Assembly: GCA_003164305.1 (NCBI GenBank)
Contig: PLSZ01000652.1
Span: 6,164 to 17,642 of the forward strand
Direction: 5' to 3'
DNA: 11,479 nucleotides
Source: Acetobacteraceae bacterium
GTDB taxonomy: Bacteria; Pseudomonadota; Alphaproteobacteria; Acetobacterales; Acetobacteraceae
The translations under genes and the position numbers were made by a program. The notes beneath the pieces were generated by a model. That model worked only from the letters and a program-made list of their open reading frames with translations. It was not told where the DNA came from and made no database searches. Positions 6,350 through 11,479 of the stretch are shown piece by piece; within the stretch, counting starts at the first letter, position 1, and every line of letters starts with the position of its first letter.

Positions 6350-6751
6350 ATGGTTATCGCGGTGGCACAACGGGATGACGCGGCGGCGTCAGCGGCCGCC
6401 GAGAGCGAAGTCCTCGATCGGGTGTTCTTCGCGCTGTCCGATCCGGTGCGGCGCGCGATCCTGGCGCGGCTCGACCAGGGATCGCGGCTGGTCTCCGAAC
6501 TCGCGGCGCCGTTCGCGATCTCCCTGCAGGCGGTGTCGCGCCACATCCACGTGCTGGCCGACGCCGGTCTGGTGCGCCAGAAGCGCTCCGGGCGGATCAG
6601 CCGGTGCAGCCTGGAAACCGGGCCCATTCTCGCGGCCGCCGTCTGGATCAATCACTACAGCAAGTACTGGCAAGGCCAGTTCGATCTGCTGGCGATGACG
6701 CTGGAAGACATCGCGAACGAACCCAAAACCGGGAAGGAGCAAACACCATGA
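6350..6751 (+). CDS. ArsR-family winged-helix transcriptional regulator
   Basis: This 133-residue protein has an ArsR/SmtB-type winged helix. FFALSDPVRRAILARL (about 26-41) leads into the helix-turn-helix with VSELAAPFAISLQAVSRHIHVLADAGLV (48-75) and a wing with KRSGRISRCSLE (78-89). It lacks the ELCVCDL-type metal-binding cysteines and has only one cysteine (C86). It therefore belongs to the non-metal ArsR subgroup often found beside small enzyme genes. I chose the ATG at 6350; the upstream TTG lies in the promoter/operator. Its stop overlaps the start of the first DUF899 gene by 4 bp (ATGA), making the three genes one operon. Likely role: repressor of the operon; inducer unknown. Confidence 0.9.
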   Translation: MVIAVAQRDDAAASAAAESEVLDRVFFALSDPVRRAILARLDQGSRLVSELAAPFAISLQAVSRHIHVLADAGLVRQKRSGRISRCSLETGPILAAAVWINHYSKYWQGQFDLLAMTLEDIANEPKTGKEQTP

Positions 6752-7449
6752 TCAATCAGGTCGTGTCCCGCGACGCCTGGATCGAGGCGCGCCAACGACA
6801 TCTCGCGCGGGAAAAGGAGTTCACCCGCCTGCGCGATCGACTGAGCGCGGAGCGGCGCGCGCTGCCCTGGGTCAAGGTCGATAAGAACTACGTGTTCAAA
6901 ACACCGGATGGCGACGTTACGCTCGCCGAGTTGTTCGACGGCCGCTCCCAGTTGATCGTCTATCACTTCATGCTCGGCCCGGACTGGGACGAAGGCTGTC
7001 GTGGCTGCTCATTCTGGACCGACAATTTTCAGGGTGTCGATGTGCATCTCGCCGCCCGCGACGTGACGCTGATCGCCGTGTCCTCGGCGCCGCCGGATCG
7101 GATCGAGAAGTTTAAGTCAAGGATGGGTTGGACGCATAAATGGGTGTCCTCGGCCGGCGGCGACTTCAATCGCGATTACCACGTCAGCTTCACGCCCGAG
7201 GACCTGCAACAGGAAATTTATTACAACTACAGACGGATCAAGTCCTCGATGACGGAGCTGCCCGGGATCAGCGTGTTTTACAAAGAAACGGACGGCACCG
7301 TGTATCACACGTATTCGACGTATTCCCGCGGCCTCGACATGCTCAACGGCGCCTACCACTACCTCGACCTTGTACCAAAAGGCCGCGATGAAACCGAGCG
7401 TGCCCCGAGCATGACCTGGGTACGGCTGCACGACAGCTATGGAGTGTGA
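6748..7449 (+). CDS. DUF899 family thioredoxin-like protein (first paralogue)
   Basis: This 233-residue cytoplasmic protein matches the DUF899 family, which has a thioredoxin-like fold. After a helical, charged N-terminus come LPWVKVDKNYVFKTPDG (39-55), a beta strand (LIVYHFMLG), and then the motif CRGC at 84-87 (EGCRGCSFWTDNF) in the position of the thioredoxin CxxC. Later blocks include SRMGWTHKWVSS, YHVSF, PGISVFYK and YHTYSTYSRGLDMLNGAYHYLDL, all typical of the family. The start is firm: GGAAGGAG at 6732-6739 lies 8 bases before the ATG, which overlaps the regulator's stop. Biochemical activity of the family is not established; a thiol-disulfide or peroxide-related role is inferred from the fold and CxxC. 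Confidence 0.9.
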   Translation: MINQVVSRDAWIEARQRHLAREKEFTRLRDRLSAERRALPWVKVDKNYVFKTPDGDVTLAELFDGRSQLIVYHFMLGPDWDEGCRGCSFWTDNFQGVDVHLAARDVTLIAVSSAPPDRIEKFKSRMGWTHKWVSSAGGDFNRDYHVSFTPEDLQQEIYYNYRRIKSSMTELPGISVFYKETDGTVYHTYSTYSRGLDMLNGAYHYLDLVPKGRDETERAPSMTWVRLHDSYGV

Positions 7450-7450
7450 C

Positions 7451-8023
7451 ATGAATTACCGGGAAAGTACCGCGGCGCTGGAGGCTTATCGTGGCCAGAT
7501 CGCTGAGCTGCGGCGCAAAATGCGAGATATTCAGGCGAAGGTGGAACCCGAAGCCGTTGCCGATTACACGTTCGCCACACCGGATGGACCCACGCGCCTG
7601 TCCGACCTGTTCGGCGGTAAAAAAGATCTGTTCGTCATCCACAATATGGGCGCGTCGTGCCCCGCCTGCACGTTGTGGGCGGACGGATACAACGGGATCT
7701 ACGATCATTTGGCGGATCGCGCCGCGTTCGTGATTTCCTCGCCCGATGCGCCGGACGCGCAGCGCCGGTTCGCCGCCTCCCGCGGCTGGCGCTTCCCGAT
7801 GGTGAGCCACGCCGGCAACACGTTCGCCGCCGACATGGGCTACCGGTCGGAGAGTGGCGGCTGGTGGCCGGGCGTGTCGGTGTTCCGGCGCGAGGCGAAT
7901 CGCATCGTGCGAGTCTCCGACACGCACTTAGGCCCAGGAGACGATTTTTGTTCGCTGTGGCATTTCTGGAATATGCTGCCGGAAGGCGCGGACGGGTGGC
8001 GGCCGAAGTTTAAATACGCGTAA
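7451..8023 (+). CDS. DUF899 family thioredoxin-like protein (second paralogue)
   Basis: This 190-residue protein is a shorter, divergent paralogue of the preceding gene product. It shares YTFATPDGPTRLSDLFGG (39-56), a strand (DLFVIHNMG), the CxxC motif CPAC at 70-73 followed by TLWADGYNG, SSPDAP, SRGWRFPMVS, PGVSVFRR, and a C-terminal FCSLWHFWNMLP. The N-terminus is a predicted amphipathic helix. GGAG at 7441-7444 lies 6 bases before the ATG, and only one base separates it from the preceding stop codon. A frame opening 12 bases earlier would overlap the preceding gene without its own ribosome site. Redox partner or paired function with the first paralogue is plausible but inferred. The gene is followed at once by a strong hairpin. 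Confidence 0.9.
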   Translation: MNYRESTAALEAYRGQIAELRRKMRDIQAKVEPEAVADYTFATPDGPTRLSDLFGGKKDLFVIHNMGASCPACTLWADGYNGIYDHLADRAAFVISSPDAPDAQRRFAASRGWRFPMVSHAGNTFAADMGYRSESGGWWPGVSVFRREANRIVRVSDTHLGPGDDFCSLWHFWNMLPEGADGWRPKFKYA

Positions 8024-8027
8024 GGCG

Positions 8028-8056
8028 GTCATGGCCCGGACGAACCGGGCCATGAC
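8028..8056 (+). terminator. Strong hairpin after the DUF899 operon, probable terminator
   Basis: GTCATGGCCCGG (8028-8039) and CCGGGCCATGAC (8045-8056) form a perfect 12-bp stem with the loop ACGAA, starting 4 bases after the stop codon. No T-run follows, so it would be a U-tract-less terminator or an mRNA 3'-end stabiliser. Its GTCAT...ATGAC frame with GC-rich arms resembles the dispersed hairpin repeat of this window and may be a diverged member. Confidence 0.65.
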
Positions 8057-8113
8057 GCACGTCTTACACCAATCGGGCGTTGACGTTGACCCTCGGTCGT
8101 AACCAAATCGCAT

Positions 8114-8221
8114 CGTCATCCTCGGGCTCGACCCGAGGATCGGTTTGCACGGAACTCGTGCTCTGACCTGAGAGCACGGGGCCTGCGTCAGGAAATGCCA
8201 GGATCAGGCCCTGGCATGACG
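8114..8221 (+). repeat. Dispersed intergenic repeat, copy B (three hairpins, short terminal inverted repeats)
   Basis: This is the best-preserved copy of the element also seen inverted at 1-104 and, in part, at 5865-5892. It contains three hairpins: 8118-8140 (ATCCTCGGG/CCCGAGGAT), 8158-8177 (GTGCTCT/AGAGCAC) and 8195-8217 (ATGCCAGG/CCTGGCAT). Its ends are CGTCAT and ATGACG, a 6-bp inverted repeat. It lies between convergent genes. It encodes nothing visible and resembles a non-autonomous palindromic element or MITE-like repeat. Confidence 0.75.
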
Positions 8222-8261
8222 GATCGATCGCCGGTCCCGTCATTCCTTTTGCCGGTCGGTA

Positions 8262-9374
8262 TTACCCGTGATACTCCGGCGTTTCCTGCAACAACGGAAA
8301 CGCGCTGTGCTGATGCGGTTGCGCCACGATCGGCGCGTTGCGAAAGATGAACGACGGGTTCAATTCGTTCAACGTGCGCGCGCCCGACAGAGCCATCGCC
8401 ACGCCGATCTCATGCTCCAGCAGTTCCAGCATCTTGTGCACGCCGGCATCGCCGTCCGCCGCCAGCGCGTAGCAGTACATCCGTCCCATGCCGACCGCGT
8501 CGGCGCCCAGAGCGATCGCCTTCACGATATCCGTGCCGCGGCAGAAGCTGCCATCGATCATGACTTTCGCACGGCCACGCACCGCCGCCATCACCTCGGG
8601 CAGCACGTCGAGGGAGCCGCGGCCGTGGTCCAACTGACGCCCGCCATGGTTGGAAATATACACGCCATCGACGCCGTGCTCGCAGCACAAAGCGGCATCC
8701 TCGGCGGTCGCGATGCCTTTCAGGATCAGCGGGATCGTGTGTTTGTCCTTAAAGTGATCGACATTATCCCAGGTGAATCCGGCCTGGAACGTATGACCCG
8801 TCGCGGCGGCGCGCCATGGCTTGACGAAACGTCCGGCGATGTCCCGCTCGCGCCTTGAATACGCCGCCGTATCGACCGTGATCGCGAACGCGTCATAGCC
8901 GTTATCCACCGCCCGCTTCACGACGTCATCGACCCAGGCTTTGTCGCCGCGCACGTACAACTGAAAGATCTTCGGGCCGGGAGTCGCCGCCGCGATTTCT
9001 TCCAGGCCGGGATGGGTGACGGAACTGCACATGATGGGCGTGCCGAACGCCGAAGCCGCGCGGCCGGCCGTCGCCGCTCCGCCCGGATCGAACGATTCCA
9101 GGGAGCCGACCGGGCAAAGAAACACCGGCAGCCGCCATGGCTTGCCAAACAGGTGCGTAGTCGCATCGATTTTCGACACGTCGACGCAGACTCTGGGCCG
9201 CAGCGCCAGGCTGTCGATCGCCATCCGGTTCCGTCGCATCGTGGTCTCGCTCTCGGCGGCGCCGACCAGATAACCCCAGAGGTGATCTGACAATTTCTTG
9301 CGCGCCGCCGGAATGAACTCGTGCAGGCACTGAAAATCGCCGCCGGGTTCGTGCAGATGTTTGGGTTCGTCCAT
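8262..9374 (-). CDS. FMN-dependent alpha-hydroxy-acid oxidase/dehydrogenase family protein
   Basis: This 370-residue TIM-barrel flavoprotein oxidises a 2-hydroxy acid to a 2-oxo acid; which acid is not shown. The signature SNHGGRQLDHGRGS carries the catalytic His243 and substrate-binding Arg246. K219 (LILKG) and Tyr140 (FQLYV) are present, as is a TVDT-x-x-YSRRERD block. Two departures from glycolate/lactate oxidases are visible. Gly34 replaces the usual first Tyr of YY/DY-x-x-GA (WGYLVGAAES), and the FMN-phosphate region reads DGSFCRGTD instead of DGGVRRGTD. I chose the ATG at 9374 because GGAGG lies 7 bases before it; the frame opens 12 codons earlier, but that would enclose the ribosome site. 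It lies downstream of malate synthase G on the same strand, so glyoxylate formation from glycolate is a reasonable guess. Confidence 0.9.
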   Translation of the reverse strand: MDEPKHLHEPGGDFQCLHEFIPAARKKLSDHLWGYLVGAAESETTMRRNRMAIDSLALRPRVCVDVSKIDATTHLFGKPWRLPVFLCPVGSLESFDPGGAATAGRAASAFGTPIMCSSVTHPGLEEIAAATPGPKIFQLYVRGDKAWVDDVVKRAVDNGYDAFAITVDTAAYSRRERDIAGRFVKPWRAAATGHTFQAGFTWDNVDHFKDKHTIPLILKGIATAEDAALCCEHGVDGVYISNHGGRQLDHGRGSLDVLPEVMAAVRGRAKVMIDGSFCRGTDIVKAIALGADAVGMGRMYCYALAADGDAGVHKMLELLEHEIGVAMALSGARTLNELNPSFIFRNAPIVAQPHQHSAFPLLQETPEYHG

Positions 9375-9422
9375 GTCCGGTCCTCCGTTCGCGTTGCCGC
9401 TATCAGGCATATCGGCGGGCGT

Positions 9423-9697
9423 TCACGCAAGAGGCGCCGGGTCGGCGGCCCCGCGGCCTTCATTGGCCGGCCGGGTTTCCGGCATCGCGAGCGCCAGCGG
9501 CAACGTCGCCAGGGCGCCGGCCAACGCCAGTCCCAGAAACGCCATTCGCGCGCCCATGCGGTCGGCGACCCATCCGGCGATCGTCGTGCTGAACGTCGCG
9601 CCCAGGCCGGCGGCCAGCACGATCGAGCCGATCGCCAGGTTCAAATGTCCGGTACGCCGCGCCAGGTCCGCCGCGGCGAATGCCCGCGAACCGCCGG
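9423..9697 (-). pseudogene. C-terminal remnant of an MFS transporter
   Basis: Just past the malate synthase stop, the minus strand encodes about 90 residues like the last two transmembrane helices of a major facilitator permease. They begin ADLARRTGHLNLA, where intact relatives have ADLTRGTGRFNLAQG. A membrane helix with STTIAGWVADRMGARMAF follows, then a second helix and the end MPETRP. The N-terminal about 300 residues and any start codon are missing; upstream the frame runs through malate synthase in a nonsense frame. The normal tail with a proper stop suggests a recent deletion that brought the malate synthase gene against a truncated transporter. It sits between malate synthase and the hydroxy-acid oxidase, so the lost transporter may have carried a related organic acid. 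Confidence 0.7.
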
Positions 9698-11479
9698 TCA
9701 GGCCGCGGCTTTCGCCTCCCGCCGCCGCCGGTGCAGGATGAACTCGGTATACCCGTTCGGCTGCGTCCGTCCCTCGAAGATCAGATCGCACGCCGCCGCG
9801 AAGGCCGGCCCCTCGAACGCCGGCGCCATCGGCTTGTACAGCGGATCCCCCGCGTTCTGCCGGTCCACCACCGCCGCCATCCTGTGCAACGTCTCCATGA
9901 CCTGGGCCTTCGTCGTCACGCCGTGCAACAGCCAATTGGCGATGTGCTGCGAACTGATGCGCAACGTCGCGCGGTCCTCCATCAATCCCACGTCATGGAT
10001 ATCCGGCACCTTCGAGCAACCGACCCCCTGATCGATCCACCGCACCACATAGCCCAGAATGCCCTGGCAGTTGTTGTCGAGTTCCTGCTGGATGTCCTCG
10101 GGCGACCAGTTCGGCCGGTCCGCCACCGGAATGGTCAGCAGGTCGGACAATTTCGCCCGCGCCCGCGACGCCAGCTCGGTCTGCCGCGCCGCCACGTCGA
10201 TCAGGTGATAATGCAGCGCGTGCAACGTCGCGGCGGTGGGCGAGGGCACCCATGCCGTGTTCGCCCCCGCCTGCGGATGGGCGATCTTCTGCGCCAGCAT
10301 GTCCGCCATCCGGTCCGGCGCCGCCCACATGCCCTTGCCGATTTGCGCCTTGCCGCGAAGCCCGCATTCCAGGCCGATATCGACGTTCTGGTCCTCGTAC
10401 GCCTTGATCCACGCCGTGCCGCGCATGTCGTTCTTGCGGATCATCGGCCCCATCTCGATCGAGGTATGGATCTCGTCGCCGGTCCGGTCGAGGAACCCGG
10501 TATTGATGAAAGCGACGCGGTCGATGGCCGCGCCAATACACGCTTTGAGGTTCGCGGACGTGCGCCGCTCCTCATCCATGATGCCCATCTTCAACGTGTT
10601 CGCCGGTAAGCCCAGAAGCGTCTCGACCCGGGCGAACAGATCGGCGGTCAGCGCGACTTCTTCAGGCCCGTGCATCTTCGGCTTGACGATGTAGACCGAG
10701 CCGGCGCGGCTGTTTTTGATCGGACCCTTGCCTTGCAGATCGTGCATCGCGATCAGCGACGTCACGGCGGCATCCAGAAACCCCTCGGGAATTTCCCGCC
10801 CATCGGCGTCGAGCACCGCGTCGGTGTACATGTGATGGCCAACGTTGCGTATCAGCATCAAACTACGCCCGGCCAGCCACAGCGTCCCGCCACCCGGCTT
10901 CGTGTATTGACGGTCCGGGTTCAGCGCCCGGGTCATCGTGCGGCCGCCTTTCTCGAACGTGTCCTTCAGGTCGCCGTTCATCAGGCCGAGCCAGTTGCGG
11001 TAGGCGAGCACCTTGTCGTCGGCGTCGACGGCGGTGATCGAATCCTCGCAATCCTGGATCGTGGTGATCGCCGCCTCGACAAAGACGTCGGCGATGCCGG
11101 CCGGATCGTCCTTGCCGATGAAATGCCCGTGGTCGACGGAGATCTCCAGATGCAGGCCGTGATGTTTCAGCAGCACCGAAGACGGAGCGGCGGCATCGCC
11201 CTTGTAGCCAAGGAACGCGGCGGGCTGTTTGAGACCGGTCTGGGAGCCGTCCTTCAGCGTCACGATCAGCGCGCCGCCGGTGCAGGCGTATCCGGTCGCG
11301 TCCGCGTGGCTTCCCACCGCCAGTGGTGCCGCCTGATCCAGAACCGACCGCGCCTTCGCGACCACCAGCGCCCCACGGATTTTGTTGAACCCGCCGCCTC
11401 GCGTGGCGCCATGATCCTCGGGGATCGCGTCGGTGCCGTACAGCGCGTCGTACAGGCTGCCCCAGCGGGCATTGGCGGC
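9698..11479 (-). CDS. glcB: Malate synthase G (5' end outside the window)
   Basis: The enzyme condenses glyoxylate and acetyl-CoA to malate and CoA in the cytoplasm. The frame is open to the window edge, giving 593 C-terminal residues. The family is about 720 long, so roughly 125-130 N-terminal residues are missing; the first visible residues, [19 protein letters not shown], are typical of the interior. Active-site elements recognised from the family are: RNVGH (glyoxylate-binding Arg), IMDEERRT (first Glu, Mg2+), GFLDRTGDE (Asp, Mg2+; correct 28-residue spacing from the Glu), GCSKVPD, and [13 protein letters not shown] with the catalytic Asp. All look intact, so the enzyme should be active. 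The GTG at 11365 is internal and not a start. The gene is first in a same-strand run with the MFS remnant and hydroxy-acid oxidase. Confidence 0.97.
   Translation of the reverse strand, partial: AANARWGSLYDALYGTDAIPEDHGATRGGGFNKIRGALVVAKARSVLDQAAPLAVGSHADATGYACTGGALIVTLKDGSQTGLKQPAAFLGYKGDAAAPSSVLLKHHGLHLEISVDHGHFIGKDDPAGIADVFVEAAITTIQDCEDSITAVDADDKVLAYRNWLGLMNGDLKDTFEKGGRTMTRALNPDRQYTKPGGGTLWLAGRSLMLIRNVGHHMYTDAVLDADGREIPEGFLDAAVTSLIAMHDLQGKGPIKNSRAGSVYIVKPKMHGPEEVALTADLFARVETLLGLPANTLKMGIMDEERRTSANLKACIGAAIDRVAFINTGFLDRTGDEIHTSIEMGPMIRKNDMRGTAWIKAYEDQNVDIGLECGLRGKAQIGKGMWAAPDRMADMLAQKIAHPQAGANTAWVPSPTAATLHALHYHLIDVAARQTELASRARAKLSDLLTIPVADRPNWSPEDIQQELDNNCQGILGYVVRWIDQGVGCSKVPDIHDVGLMEDRATLRISSQHIANWLLHGVTTKAQVMETLHRMAAVVDRQNAGDPLYKPMAPAFEGPAFAAACDLIFEGRTQPNGYTEFILHRRRREAKAAA

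Noticed and set aside
5865..8221. CRISPR array or composite transposon formed by the repeats
   Set aside because: The copies are kilobases apart, differ in length and orientation, and there are no regular spacers, cas genes or transposase between them.
9423..9935. Whole 170-codon minus-strand frame as a real gene
   Set aside because: Its first about 78 residues are antiframe to malate synthase and nonsensical. Only the last about 90 resemble an MFS permease, so I list a remnant.

Overview
The window looks like a chromosomal stretch of a high-GC alphaproteobacterium, most likely Acetobacteraceae or a close relative. I infer this from the GC-rich coding bias, an exact CtrA-type box (TTAA-N7-TTAA) at 5980-5994, alphaproteobacterial-style intergenic hairpin repeats (GTCATcCTCGGG...CCCGAGgAT), and the look of several proteins. 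No tRNA, rRNA, CRISPR array, transposase or phage gene is visible.

Layout. (1) 1-1662: a dispersed repeat, then a short-chain dehydrogenase (minus strand) divergent from a TetR-family regulator (plus strand). Between them are two nearly identical palindromic operators 26 bp apart. (2) 1663-2209: about 545 bp without a convincing gene, partly AT-rich, with six CGTAA-core motifs and a perfect 9-bp inverted repeat. (3) 2210-4210: a two-gene plus-strand unit. It encodes a protein with two tandem beta-rich domains and a C-terminal domain with an SIGTNCEFG motif, followed with a 4-bp overlap by an acyl carrier protein. The natural start of the large protein appears to be cut off from the long reading frame by a run of ten Gs (2219-2228), suggesting phase variation, a fresh mutation or a sequencing error. 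(4) 4211-5746: an acyl-CoA ligase of the oxalate-CoA ligase (AAE3/Pcs60)-like group on the minus strand. Its stop codon abuts that of the carrier protein. (5) 5747-6349: intergenic DNA holding a hairpin repeat, the CtrA-type box, and a possible 61-residue Pro/His-rich small protein. (6) 6319-8056: an ArsR-type repressor with a near-perfect 20-bp palindrome in front of it, two different DUF899 thioredoxin-like proteins in one tight operon, and a 12-bp-stem hairpin. (7) 8114-11479: a second long repeat copy, then minus-strand genes for an FMN-dependent alpha-hydroxy-acid oxidase, an MFS transporter C-terminal remnant and malate synthase G (5' end outside the window).

How the genes may work together. 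Malate synthase G consumes glyoxylate. A hydroxy-acid oxidase downstream on the same strand could make a 2-oxo acid such as glyoxylate, and the MFS remnant between them may once have imported the substrate. The oxalate-CoA-ligase-like gene fits the same C2-acid theme but is not in the same operon. The ArsR/DUF899 operon looks like a self-contained, self-regulated thiol-redox unit. The least explained part is the beta-domain/NCEFG protein plus acyl carrier protein pair with its homopolymer-interrupted start; it is the best candidate here for an undescribed system.
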